This document shows, in pieces, positions 22,052 through 32,827 of a stretch of DNA of 64,000 nt. Within the stretch, counting starts at the first letter, position 1, and every line of letters begins with the position of its first letter. Where the stretch lies: positions 18,331,530 to 18,395,529 of the forward strand of contig OZ035962.1 of assembly GCA_964034945.1 (NCBI GenBank), read 5' to 3'. The notes under the pieces are model-generated. The model saw only the letters and a list, made by a program, of their open reading frames with translations. It searched no databases and had not been told where the DNA came from. The DNA comes from Chrysopilus asiliformis (taxonomy: Eukaryota; Arthropoda; Insecta; Diptera; Rhagionidae). Both the position numbers and the translations under genes were made by a program.

Positions 22052-22540
22052 AAAGCTTTTATTTAAAAAAATGCACTGAAAAGAAAAATATGATTTTTTG
22101 GGCACTATATGTGTCAGAAATAAAAGCGAGATAAAACATAAAAAATAAAAAATAAGATAAAATAAATATTTATCTTCTATTAAGATTTCTTGGCTTATAG
22201 GTCTTCAAAAAAAAAAAAAAATAACAAATGTGCCAGAAACAGACTCCTAATGGGGTTCCAGGGAAAACATGTCTGACCTGTTGAGGGGAATTTGGATGTG
22301 AAAACATCTATAATATAACATTTGTTATATTATTTTTTTTTGAAGACCTATAAGCTAAGAAATTCCAATAGAATTTAATGCTAGAAGGTCACGTAAAAAT
22401 CATGAATCAGAAATGATTCAATGGTTAAACACAAAATAAATATTTATCTTGCTTTGGTTGCTGATACATAGCGCACAACAATTTTTTTTTCCTTTTTAGT
22501 GCATTTTTTTTAAATAGAGGCTTTTTTAAAAAAAAAATTT
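22052..22540. repeat. Large fold-back element (~490 bp)
   Basis: The left arm (22052-22140, TTTAAAAAAATGCACTGAAA ... GAAATAAAAGCGAGATAAA) is complementary to the right arm (22440-22540). Nested inside is a second inverted pair, TTATAGGTCTTCAAAAAA (22196-22213) and its complement (22333-22353). The arm sequence also occurs singly at 28793-28880 and as another fold-back at 58850-59035, so it is a dispersed family. No coding sequence. Confidence 0.7.
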
Positions 22541-22702
22541 TTTTTAATATTATTTTTAAGGCAAAGGCAAACAATTTTATTGTGGGTCATACTTCATCTG
22601 AAACTGAAAGTTGATGTTAACTACAATATTATCGAGACAATAGTATATTACGTGAAAGTCATGAATCAAAAAATACAACATTGATTCATGGCCGAAAGTC
22701 AA

Positions 22703-23412
22703 CGATTGCACGAGTGTGAAGTTAGCTGCACGAGCGAAGCGAGGCGAAGCCCCCTGACTTCAGCAGAAGTAAATATTTGAAAGAAACAAAACAACTATAT
22801 TCTATAAATTCGTTTTATTACTAAGAAATGTTGGTCAAAACAGATTTTAATTTTTAAATTTCTCTCTGAAATAAAAAACCAACATAACAAAAAATGGAAA
22901 TCGGCAATGCCATTGAATATGTACAAATATAGAAGAATAATGATTAGTTTTCACCTTGGGCCGATGGTGGCGATAGTGAGGCTAATAATCGTTCTTTCTC
23001 TCTCATTTTTATGTAATATTGTAGCTTTTAGTTTAGATTCAAATTGAGAATTTCCTCACAAATATCCCAGACCAAAAAGCACGCACACATTTAAGAAGCA
23101 AAGCGGTGTTGCGTTGATTCTTATGGTGTCATACGAGGAATGAACTGAACACGTACAGCACACAATGATAAACCGCGATCATTGCGATTACAAATTTCCC
23201 ATTGTGCTTAAAGTTTTAGGGTATTTTAGTTAATACACATACCTAAGCTTTAAGTTTGGGGGATTTTTATTTAATACTTGAACCGCAGACACTATCGCCA
23301 CCATCGGCCCAAGGTGAAAACTAATCATTATTCTTCTATATTTGTACATATTCAATGGCAATGCTCAACTAAATCACACTTCGCTCGTGCAGCTAACTTC
23401 ACACTCGTTCAA
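22703..23412. repeat. Second fold-back with long interrupted arms (~710 bp)
   Basis: The outer arm GAGTGTGAAGTTAGCTGCAC (22710-22729) has its complement at 23388-23407. The inner arm (about 22903-22977: GGCAATGCCATTGAATATG ... TGGGCCGATGGTGGCGATAG) has a nearly perfect complement at about 23294-23368. The left side has an extra ~165 bp between inner and outer arms, so the structure is asymmetric by insertion or deletion. Terminal duplications were not found. Confidence 0.75.
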
Positions 23413-25464
23413 TTTTATTTACAAATTTTAGGTTAGAAGCATATATGGCTGTACTGCTTACTCTAGTGTTTTCTGCCTATGAAGTTTGTCTTCTGTATTC
23501 TGTGGTATGAGAAACACGTCGCGAAAACTCACTTTCGGTCACCTAATCGTACTTTCGCCTCTAGGGCCGAAAACGCCCTCATGTGTTATGAAAAAAATAT
23601 TGAGACCACCTTACCCTAAGAGATATGTACTTGTAGTAAACAACGTTCGGACAAATTGTGAAAAAGTTTTCGACTGTCAGAAAACTTTTACGTAGGCACA
23701 TTCCTTTTCATGCGGGATCTACACAAAATTAAACCACATGAAACGTAATCGTTGAATTATGCTTCTGTTATTGTATGTTCGTGGTTTTTAAAAATTGCTT
23801 CATTTAAGAAATTTTTGGGAGGGGGACCAAGTCTCTTAAGATATCAAGTCTCCCTATTCTCCCCTATATAAATTGCCAAAAGATACGTTTGTTCATGCCT
23901 AGCAGGTAGGCATAACCCATTAATCACATAAATAATGCAATTGCGCGTAGTTTTACTATCTATTCAGAAAGGTTACATGAGGACTTGCGTACATTTACTC
24001 ATATGTAATTTCTTTGAAGTTGCATATAATTTTAATTATGCTGTTTCATAATAAACACCGATAATGTGAACGATGACAGGCTTCACAAATTGACCTACGC
24101 GCACCTGTAAATTTGACCCATTATCTTGAATAATTTGTTAAATGGCTTTGCTGTCATTGTGCTATCCCAGTTAAATTCTGACTAAATTGCTTTAAGCGAA
24201 TTTTCACAATACGCTATTGGAAACGGCACTCGCTAGATTTCGAAATATTAATCAGCCTAAAAGCAAATATGCTAAACATTGATCGATCAATTGCATAGTG
24301 CACCAAAGCGATCAGGGAAATAAATCAACATAAATATGGTGATGGTGATCACTTAAAGGCCCATCCTCATTATCGTTGATCGTAAATCCATCACATGCAA
24401 ATGCCAAACCTAAACAATGGAGGGCATAACCTCAGATATAAACATAAACATATGTATGTACGCGATAAATGCAAATATCAAATAAGCAAGAAAATGCGCT
24501 TTTCCTAACCGAAAACGAAAAACAAAAAAAAAATGAACGAACGATTGGATCCCGTCAAATGATCACATCGTAAGTCGTAACATAAGAAATCGCAGCCATG
24601 CCTTGCGAGATAAACAACGATCAGTGTCACATTTGCATTTTAAGACGATCATCCTATCACTGAACTGAGCCATTTATTCTTTGGTCATCAAAGTAAATTA
24701 CATTTAGCGGACCTGGTGAGACAAGAGAGGGAAGAAATTAGATATATGTTTGTATTTATTTATTTATACTCGTCAACGTAGAAGGGACCGTGCCATTACA
24801 ATTCGAATTGAACGAATCCCGCTGCACTGACTTGGGGTGATCAATTCAACAATTCTTCTATACCATCTTCTCTGGTCAAATATACATTTTGTGGTTGAAC
24901 TGGCTGTTGTTAGACTACAAGTATAGGTACAAAGAAATTCCTAATGAAATGAGCAGAAATACGACAAGACTGACCGCAAAATGCATACTGTGTGCAGTAC
25001 ATAAATACAAGATTGGATAAAAATGCCCGCAAATTTCCGCACCTTTGCCACCTTAGGCGCTGTTAATCCATCGTTTTTAGAATTCTGCAGAGACATATCT
25101 TGGCAATTCGTTTTCATGATCGCGCCGTTGCGATCACTTGCCAAGGTAATTATGCAAAGTAGCTGTTTGTACATTTGAACAATTTTGTTTATTTGGCGCA
25201 TGTTAGGCACATCACCTAATGTTTTACGGCTTCTTAAACAATCTTTAAAGTGAATCTTGAGGCATTTGTTTGCTGTGTCAATGTTGTAACAAAACGATCT
25301 TCTAAAAGGTGCAAAACATCACTTTTTTTTCATTCTGTAAGAATATTTAGTTCAATGCTAGACACACCACAGGCGTTGCTTTCAAATAAAAGTTTTGTAA
25401 TCTAATATTTTCTAAGTGCTAGCAATTTTGATAGATTTGACATATAAATAGTTTTTTTTTTTTA
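23413..25464. other. Repeat-poor non-coding DNA, possible regulatory region
   Basis: About 2 kb without TIRs, arrays or (GTCT)n. Contains clustered short motifs typical of fly regulatory DNA, such as GATCGATCAATTG, CGCACCTGTAA, TTTAATTATG and several GATCA/TGATC sites (24100-24700). These are weak individually. Open frames at 23486-23695 and 24941-25210 (-) are unrecognised. Calling this a regulatory region is inference. Confidence 0.3.
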
Positions 25465-25740
25465 TACTCTATATGATACACCATATAGGAGTATATTAGA
25501 TTTAGTATACCATTTGTAACGCATCGAACCAATCATCGGACACAAAAATGAACTACACCAGAGTGTTTGGGATGACAACATATTTTTTTCCGCATGTCCA
25601 TCCATCTGTCCATCAGTCTGTTCGTCTGTGAACACCATTCCTTCCGAAAGGATTGAATTAGAGACTTGAAATTTTGTAAATTGTTCGCTGAAATTGTTCG
25701 CTCTATCGAACAACTTTTTTGTACTTTCATTTTACCCACA
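25465..25740 (+). mobile_element. Family B Helentron-like element, copy 3, left part
   Basis: Carries the conserved AGTATACCATTTGTAACGCATC, GAACTACACCAGAGTGTTTG, CCGCATGTCCATCC and TTAGAGACTTGAAATTTTG blocks. The microsatellite is short and decayed (CATCTGTCCATC, 25597-25630). The element resumes after two later insertions, at 26110-26250 and 26731-26983. Confidence 0.7.
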
Positions 25741-25799
25741 CAGAGTGAAAATAAACGAATAATTTGGTTTGCATTTCGTTATTGCGAGGCCTGCCCACA

Positions 25800-25983
25800 T
25801 TATCTTCGACCACGAACTGGCAAAACTTCGACTTATCGAGGTTTAGTTTCGAATCATCGAGGTAAAATAGGGAGGTTCAATGGGATTGAAAAATCACGGG
25901 CAGGGAAGTTCAAGAGGATTAAAAAATCGTCGAGCTATCGAGGAATTCGAGATACTGAGGTTCGACCTATCGAGGTTCTACTG
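25800..25983. mobile_element. pogo/Tigger-type transposon relic
   Basis: The right end, read on the minus strand, is CAGTAGAACCTCGATAGGTC, the characteristic terminal sequence of pogo/Tigger elements. Further ATCGAGGTT / TTCGACTTATCGAGG motifs occur to the left (25830-25870) and inside. The transposase is absent and the left terminus is not clear. The relic interrupts the family B element. Confidence 0.6.
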
Positions 25984-26247
25984 CATATATAAAAGTAAGT
26001 GGCTTTAATCCGGAATTGCAAGCGGTTTCAAGAGGTAATCATAAAATACTGTATATTCTGAATCTTCAAATAGTAAAGATTTAGTCTCATCAAAATATTC
26101 CTGCAGAAAATTTTTGGGTCTGATAGAATGGAATTTTAATGTACGGGAGATTTATGCAGAATTACATTGTGAACACTTTTTCTCAATTTTTTTTGATACT
26201 CCGAAGCGTGTTAGAGAAATTCACGAAATAGGGAATAATATAGAAAC

Positions 26248-26733
26248 TAACCCTTGGAGCACAATGAACGCAACCAAGCCTCATGCCTGGAGCCCAATGA
26301 ACGCAACGCGAACGCAGAAACTGTCACTTACAAGACAAGTTTGTTCCATAGAAATCATTTGAAGTGAGCACAGTGAACGCATTGAACGCACCTACAACGC
26401 AAAAGTTTGCAAGCTTCTAACTTTGCCGCAGAATTCTGCGTTGACAGTTCATAAAGTGAGGTTGGGGAAATGTCGTTCGAGGAAAAATTGATAGCCTTAC
26501 TGCAATAACATACAAATAACAAAGATAAAGACCAACAAAGCAAATTATCGCTTCAAAATTATCCATTTTTTATATATTTTTCTACTTTAGTTCACTTTTA
26601 ATTTTTCTGTGTTTGTTTCGCAACGCAACAAACGACGCTTCTATTGTGCTCAACCGCTCTTGAACTGCGTTGCGTGACAGTTCGAAGGGTCCTTAGTTGT
26701 GGCTTGGTTGCGTTGATTGTGCTCCAAGGGTAA
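26248..26733. mobile_element. 480-bp TIR element with ~31-bp TIRs and TAA flanks
   Basis: The element (26251-26730) starts CCCTTGGAGCACAATGAACG and ends with the complement, differing at one position over about 30 bases. TAA is present immediately outside both ends (26248-26250 and 26731-26733), suggesting a 3-bp target duplication. Subterminal AACGCAAC / GAACGCA motifs recur in both halves in opposite orientation. It is inserted into the family B element. PIF/Harbinger-like is possible from the TWA-type site; the CCC end would also suit piggyBac. Confidence 0.8.
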
Positions 26734-26983
26734 AGCTACTCGAAAATTCGAGTACTAATTTCATTAGAAACTTGAAATTTAGCAAAGATCCGTTTTTTGA
26801 ACCTTGCCTGAACATGAAAAAAAAATGTTTCAGTGCTTCCCACACTCCTATACAAATGGAAAATTTTTTTCTTGATATTTTCTCGAAAATGGTTCATTTT
26901 TTCAAAAAAAAAAAAAAATAGTTGAGGCAAAAAGTCTTTTGAATGTGATTTCACACAACTTTTCCACACATCAAACTCCAATT
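26731..26983 (+). mobile_element. Family B Helentron-like element, copy 3, right part
   Basis: Resumes with GAAACTTGAAATTTAGCAAAGATCCG, CACACTCCTATACAAATG and TTTTCTCGAAAATGGTTCAT, the same succession as in the family B copy at 2881-3438. It confirms that the TIR element at 26251 split an older element. Confidence 0.6.
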
Positions 26984-28330
26984 AGAGTTAATTTTTAACA
27001 GATTTTTAATTATAAATTCGATTGTATGTTTTTAAATCGCGTTTCATGGACGATAACAGATTTCGACTACAAAAAGTCCCGTGTAAATCGAAAGAGGCTT
27101 TCTGGTAGAACTCAATCTTCCAAATTGTTGTTACATACACAAACATACACACACATGTTGTAAATTCGACGAATTGAGTCGATTAATCGAATCCTTATGA
27201 ATTAAAGATTAAACTTAATTTTTTTTCTGTTCTATTCTATATAAAAAAAATATTTCAATTTCATAGGCAATCACAATCAAATTATATTCCTGCTGTGAAG
27301 GAAGTACCTAAAGTTGAACAATTTTCTAACATATTTATTTGGCACACATATGTCTACAGCATAAAAATATGATTTTGCATTCCTTTCGAGTATAAACTAA
27401 ACTCGAGTAGATGCAGACAAGCCTGGCGCATCAAAAACTCGGAAAAATATTTCAACTCCCAAAATCGAACTGAAGTTAGCTTTCCGTTTTTGCTATTTGG
27501 AACTCATCACTAAACGTTGGCAAATATTTTAAATTTCTATCCACATATTTTATTATTCATAACTTTACGGGTGACTTGGCAACCTCAATAAGTTGAGCCC
27601 TTAACTCATTTAATGCGATTTCTAGTTTTATTCATCTTGTGAAAGGCATGGGAATCGCTTCAAGGAAAATCATTTTTAAGGTTTTCAAAACAACAACCTC
27701 AAAAGTCGTACTGGAATAAAGGAGTCGAGATACTTGAAAACACCTTAGAAGATAGGATAGGAGTTCCTTGTGTATATCGAATCGCCATTAACCCTTTTTT
27801 TATTTGATAAAATGATCCAAGAATTTCTACGAAAGCAAACTATTTTTTCTAATCAAAAAGATAACCCTTTTGGTTGAAAATCATGTTTAGATGCACGTGA
27901 AAAATTTCACCAAAGTTGCGGTCTTTTTTACAGAGTTGAGATTCAGCTACCTGAACTAAAATTGCAAAAATCAAAAGGGTTGAGTTTTGAGTAATAATTC
28001 AATGTTTTCCTCATCCCCTCGTCAAGATCATGTAAAAATGATATTTTCCTAAATGAAACTAATGCAGCTTGAATATAGCTGGAAGATCACATTTTACGCT
28101 AATATTAATTTTTGCATAACCTTTTCAAATATGCATGCGTTTCAGTTGTTTTAAGCGGTAATGATGCGTAAACATTTGTTTTCTGATGCGTATTATTATC
28201 TAAAACTATTGTTTGATTTCGTCTGTATACCTAGATTTTTCTAGCAGTGGATTTATTTTTTTACGAGTGCATTCAGGTAGGAATTATGTTGATATTGGAT
28301 ATTATATAGAAATTTTTGTAATATTCTTTA
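26984..28330. other. AT-rich non-coding DNA
   Basis: No recognised gene, TIR or tandem repeat. A (CA)n-like tract at 27130-27158 is the only simple repeat. Confidence 0.4.
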
Positions 28331-28786
28331 GGATAATTTTTTGATCTGGAAGACCTAAGCGCCACAAGCGTCGCAGATCTACTCCGCTTCATCAGAAGCT
28401 CCAAATGGTTCGAGGTATTGGGAAATGGATCGTTAAGATTCGCGTGGTATCACAATTCATTGTTCATTTTTCATTTCTGGCCTACCTAACTGACCAATGT
28501 TGGAATTTTTGTACAGTGTCCAAATGTACCACGCAATTTTCCTTTATAAAGTTTAAGAATATTTGTGGGAACATTTAGAATTATGGACCTTATGGTACAA
28601 AAAGGACCATTTTCACAGGAAAAAATCTTGGATTTCCAGTCAAAATTCCATAAATCGTACCTTCGGTACTTGGTACAAGATGATTGGAAATCCAATTGGT
28701 TTTCCAACCAATTTGGTCAATTGGGTAAGTGTGCCTTTTTGGCAGCCACTCCAACCTAACCTAACCTAACCTGGGGATAATTTTTT
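28331..28786 (+). mobile_element. 5'-truncated non-LTR retrotransposon, CCTAA tail, 12-bp target duplication
   Basis: The insert (28343-28774) lies between identical GGATAATTTTTT copies (28331-28342 and 28775-28786). It keeps the last 48 codons of the ORF, then a 3' untranslated region with TGTGCCTTTTTGGCAGCCAC, and ends in about three CCTAA units (28753-28772). A deleted relative is at 19381-19432. Confidence 0.8.
28343..28489 (+). pseudogene. C-terminal remnant of a non-LTR retrotransposon ORF
   Basis: An open frame of 48 codons from the truncation point to TAA at 28487. It reads DLEDLSATSVADLLRFIRSSKW near its start. The Leu-rich LLxFIRxSxWF pattern matches the extreme C-terminus of LINE ORF2 proteins (compare DMLSFVNKSGWFK at 61304-61342). 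No catalytic region remains. The assignment rests on this pattern and on the target duplication around the insert. Confidence 0.6.
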
Positions 28787-28792
28787 TTAAAA

Positions 28793-28880
28793 AAGTTTTT
28801 TTTTAAATGGACCAAAATAAAAGAAAAATATTTTTTTGGGCGCTGTGTATCAGAATTAAAAGCGAGATAAATATTTATTT
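28793..28880 (+). repeat. Single arm of the fold-back family
   Basis: TTTTTTTAAATGGACCAAAATAAAAG ... CTGTGTATCAGAATTAAAAGCG matches the left arm of the fold-back at 22052-22540 in the same orientation, without an opposing arm nearby. Confidence 0.6.
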
Positions 28881-28886
28881 TATTTA

Positions 28887-29355
28887 TTTATTTAACCTCT
28901 GTATACCTTTTAGCGATCCCAAAAACCACCAGATGAAATTTTTATCCGAAAAATTTGAGGAAAATGGTAATCACGTTATCCTATCAGGACCTTCCGCCAT
29001 CCCGACGAAGTTCTTAACGTCGAGATTGGATTCAGAGACCCCAGAAATCCCGTAAAATTTGAGGAATAGGATAATCAAGTTATCCTAACAGGATTTTCGT
29101 TATCCTTACATACTTCTTAACGTCAGGATCTGATTCAGAGACCCCAAAAAGCCCCAGGTGAGATTTTTTTCCTGGAAAATTTGAAGGATAATCACGTCAT
29201 CTTTACAGTTCCTTCCGTATTGTCTTTCCTTTCGTATTGTCATCGGAGTTACGTACGTGTGCGAAAGATCAAGTCAATCAGATGAGTGGAAGCTGGTCAA
29301 AATTAGATTACAAGATTTGACCCTGACAGATAAACAAACAGACAGACGCATTAGG
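28887..29355 (-). mobile_element. Helentron-like element family C, reverse copy
   Basis: Reverse-oriented relative of 21195-22010. Tandem GGATAATCACGT...CTTCCG units lie between 28960 and 29230; GATTTGACCCTGACAG and a short CAGACAGACG tract (29339-29348) are at the 5' side. Termini are not preserved. Confidence 0.6.
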
Positions 29356-29599
29356 GTCCCTATCCTAACACAGAAAAAATCTAGCGTCGAGAAAAAGGTA
29401 CCATTCTTATTCTAGCTGGTAATCACATGGGTTTTGCGATTTTAAAAGTTATTGCCACAACATACGAGTGACAACATAGCCCAAAAACCAGCTTTAAACC
29501 CACAAAAAAATCCCTCAATCGCTCAATCGGATCATTAAAAAAAATACGACAATTGTTTCGTAAAAAATTATCTCTAATATTCATGCAAAACTTCCCAGA

Positions 29600-29826
29600 T
29601 TAATCCGTTCGGTACATGTTTTTTTCTATGGGGGTTAAAATACTCTCTATACAAATTAATGATGTTTAAGCTATCAGTATTCATTAAAAAAAATTAAAAA
29701 TTTTTAATTTTCCACAAATACGTTCACTGTAGTCCAGATTTTTACTCAACTAATCAAAATTGACTCACAAATGCACTTAAAGGTGCACTGAATGAGAATA
29801 GAGTGTTTGAAAATAAATAAATAAAA
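29600..29826 (-). mobile_element. piggyBac-like MITE family P2, copy 1 (truncated)
   Basis: Begins with TTAA (29600-29603) then TCCGTTCGGTACATG, the right terminus of the P2 copy at 59984-60288 in reverse. It continues collinearly with that copy through TGCACTTAAAGGTGCACTG to ATAGAGTGTTTGAAAATAAA. The opposite end is missing and the mariner remnant begins about here, so that insertion may have removed it. Confidence 0.75.
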
Positions 29827-29827
29827 G

Positions 29828-30600
29828 GTGTTTTTTTTAGACGTGTGGTTTTCAATCTGACACTACTTTTTTCGGACAGTTGTCACTTGATTTATGCTCA
29901 GTTTGGTTTGCCATTTCGTCAAACGACCATCAAGCGCGTCGCACGTTCGGTGAATGGGCCCAAAACGAGATGGCCACCGATCCCGATTTTCACAAGAAAA
30001 TTTTGTTCAGCGATGAAGTTCACTTTTGGTTGAATGGCTATGTCAATAAGCAAAATTGTCGCATTTGGAGGGATGGTAATCCACAAGCTATTCTTCAGAC
30101 GCCGTTACATCCTCAAAAAGTCACTGTTTGGTGTGCTCTATGGGCAGAGGGAATCATTGGTCCATATTTCTTCAAAAATGAAGCCGGCCATAATGTTACA
30201 GTCAATGGGGAACGCTATAGAGCCATGATTAATGACTTTTTCGTGCCTGATTTGGAGGATGTTGATGTGGACGACCTTTGGTTCCAACAAGACGGCGCTA
30301 CATGCCATACAGCCAACGAAACAATCAATTTATTGAAGGAAACTTTTGGTGAGCGCATTATCTCGCGTCGTGGGCCTGTGGCGTGGCCTCCAAGATCGTG
30401 CGATTTAACACCGCTGGACTGTTTTTTGTGGGGTTATGTAGATTACGCAGATAAGCCCGAGACGATTGACGCCTTGGAAGAGAATATTCGGCGCGTTATT
30501 GCTGACATACGGCCCCAATTGCTGCAAAAAGTGGTCGAAAATCGAATAAAAATCGCTAGAATCTCTGTATAACACTAGTAGAGTAAATTTTTACACACAA
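29828..30600 (+). mobile_element. Internally deleted mariner-type (IS630-Tc1-mariner) element
   Basis: A terminal-repeat-like start (GGTGTTTTTTTTAGACGTGTGG at about 29827-29848) and the usual 5' leader are followed directly by the catalytic half of the transposase. The DNA-binding half has been deleted, with the join near 29920. No matching right terminus is visible after the stop at 30572, so the 3' end is also lost. Confidence 0.7.
29880..30572 (+). pseudogene. mariner-type transposase, catalytic domain only
   Basis: The transposase would cut and rejoin element ends in the nucleus. The frame opens at a TTG, not ATG, inside former 5' leader sequence. True homology starts around residue 14 (NDHQARRTFGEWAQNEMATD), the linker before the catalytic core. 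Three acidic residues are visible: D45 in FSDEVHF, D138 in WFQQDGA and D175 in CDLTPLDCFLWGY. The last two are separated by 36 residues by my count. The N-terminal helix-turn-helix domains are absent, so the product cannot bind element ends. There is no stop or frameshift in the remaining 230 codons. A full-length member would be about 340 residues. Confidence 0.85.
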
Positions 30601-31020
30601 AAATTCTTTCCTTGTCAAGTGCAATCGAATATTTAAAACTGGAAAAAAGCGTATATATATTATTTGTTTCAGGACTTGAAAACGGGCTAAAGCTTTTTAA
30701 AAGCTTTCATCTGTGACACAAACCTAAGGATAATCAAATTTTTGAATAGATTCTATTGGTTCACAGATGTCACTGTCAGGATTTCTTTTTTGTGGTAAGG
30801 CAGTTTCATGAGTAAGAAGAAAAAATTACATTTTACTCAGAATTGAGTGTCTCCTGAAATGGTGTTTCACTTGGCTATCCTGGTGAAGGTGAATTTTCTC
30901 AATAAATAAAAGGTCCACCAGAATTTAAGGAAATTTCCATTTAATTTGTTTTTACAAAACAATTAATTGTCATTTATTCAGACTTAATCTTCTGTTCGAC
31001 AAAATTAATTTAATTTGTAG
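30601..31020. other. Non-coding DNA, no recognised feature
   Basis: Single-copy-looking sequence. TTTAATTTGTAG at 31009-31020 resembles a 3' splice site preceding the candidate exon. Confidence 0.35.
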
Positions 31021-31216
31021 GATGAGTTGCAGAAAAGGACTTTCGCAATCCCGCAAAATGGGGTCGACGTTAAACGAAGATTGCAGCGAAATGTCAGTAA
31101 TACAAGAATTAATGGAGACTTTGTCGATATGGTGTTTAGTCCTATTTGAATGTATATGGAATATATTTGGCATTTCGCAAGTCATTCCATTCGCTCGCTC
31201 GGTTAAAACGATTTAA
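31021..31216 (+). CDS. Candidate exon or small membrane peptide, unrecognised
   Basis: The 64-codon frame begins with ATG at 31022, directly after an acceptor-like TTTAATTTGTAG. The first half is polar (MSCRKGLSQSRKMGSTLNED). The second half has a hydrophobic helix (LSIWCLVLFECIWNIFGI, residues about 34-51) followed by a basic stretch ending VKTI. The shape, a short leader then one membrane helix, resembles the N-terminal anchor of membrane-bound short-chain dehydrogenases, but no dehydrogenase motif follows, so no function is claimed. A possible donor GTTAAA lies at 31201. The opposite strand is also open, which weakens the case. It could be chance. Confidence 0.25.
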
Positions 31217-31829
31217 GTTGAACTTCTATACGATTGAATCAATTCAAGGATTAGAGGCCAGGTACTTTGAAAATCGCAATGGTATTGCTTTTGTTGTTTG
31301 GTTTTGTTGTCGATAATCCAACAATGCCAGCAGGACGCCTAGTCGGATGATTCAATTTGTGTATTTTGTCGTTTTATTGACTCAAAACCCTGAATCTTAA
31401 ATGAGTTTCAGTCCGATGGGTTTGGGTGTGTCGTCACTCAAGACAAGACTATATTCATTAAATACTCGTACGGAAGGAAAAGACATTGGGCTTCTGTTAA
31501 ATTGTTGGAAAGTATCCGATTCTTGTCAATATATTTGTATGATAATATCTTATTTCTGTTGCTAGTTTGGATTATTTACTCTTTAGATATATTCGAGAAT
31601 TTAATAAGAAACCTTTGAAAGGGAAACTGAAACAAAAATTAAAATCATTGCTCTATGGGAGACCTTCGAACCTTAATATCTAACAGAAAATAGTTTTAGA
31701 AACATCGAGCGTAATACCAAAAGGGATTTTTTTTGTATTCTTAATCCACATTACTGAATCTGCAACGACGACAGCTCTCATATCTAATTACCTACAAAAT
31801 TTGATGAAATTGTAGCTCGTTGGAAATGC
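31217..31829. other. Non-coding DNA, no recognised feature
   Basis: No repeats of the window's families seen; no convincing frame. Confidence 0.4.
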
Positions 31830-32601
31830 AATGAAAGCAGTGTTGTGCCGCGTAGTCTACGTGGTGTAGACTACACCATTGTCTACGCGTAGACTATTAC
31901 TGTAGACAATGGTCTATTCTCTATGCGTAGACAATGTAGACAATCAATAAAATAAAGGATAGCTGATTTAGTTTTAAAATCTCATTTTCTTCAATTAATT
32001 TTAACATAAAGCACAATTTCCAGGAAGCAATCGCCAAATGCTGTAATGGAGAACTTCGGAGCAAACTTTAGTGGCAATTCTAATTCTTTTCATGCAATCT
32101 AAGCGGCTTTTTTTTAATTTTTGCAATTGAAATCACATTGAATTCTAAAATCTTTTTGCTTTACACATTTTTCAATATAACGAACCGTTTATTTAAAAAA
32201 CTTATTCATTTGTATGGGGTGGCTTTGCTCATTTAAGAATATCTGTTTAATTTGTTCGAAAAACACGTTTGTTTCTAGTCTTTAGCTTAATTCCGGTGGG
32301 AGTTGTGGTATTTACAGATAGACGGAAATCTATACGGAAGTAATTCAAATCAAATAATATATGTTCAAATCAAATAATATATAGACCTATCAAAGGTCAG
32401 TCGATTTCGGCTTTGACAATATATGACTTACTAATGACTTTGTTTTGACAGATATGAGAAAGTCTACATTGTCTACGCAAAGTCGACATTGTCTACGCCA
32501 ATGTCTACATTGTCTACCCCAAATCGATTGTCTACGCTATTGTCTACACTAAAGTGTAGACAATTAAAGTCTACGCGTAGAGGAACAACACTGAATGAAA
32601 G
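31830..32601. mobile_element. Non-autonomous hAT element with subterminal GTCTACG arrays
   Basis: The 756-bp element (31838-32593) has ends CAGTGTTGTGCC and the complement of CAGTGTTGTTCC. It is flanked by the exact 8-bp duplication AATGAAAG (31830-31837 and 32594-32601). Both ends carry dense arrays of TTGTCTACGC and its complement (31850-31945 and 32462-32582), at least six per side. Such subterminal repeats are the usual transposase binding sites of hAT elements. The AT-rich middle has no transposase. Perfect duplication suggests a fairly recent insertion. Confidence 0.9.
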
Positions 32602-32827
32602 TATCTTTAAATTCTGATTTCAAGATATTTCTTACTTGGAAAAGAGTCATTGACAGAACAATTTAATTTATCTAACCCCATTCCTTCTGTTTATGAAGCA
32701 CGAAAAACTCTTGGAAACATTTGAATTTAGAGGTCAAAATAAGAAAAAAATTGCTAATAGAAAGATCCAATTTTTTAAAATTGAAAAACATGTGTCCAAG
32801 TTTTGAGCTCTATTAAAAACATTTCTC

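Noticed and set aside
28753..28772. Telomeric TTAGG tract
   Set aside because: Only about three CCTAA units, placed exactly at a retrotransposon 3' end inside a target duplication; it is a tail, not an interstitial telomere.
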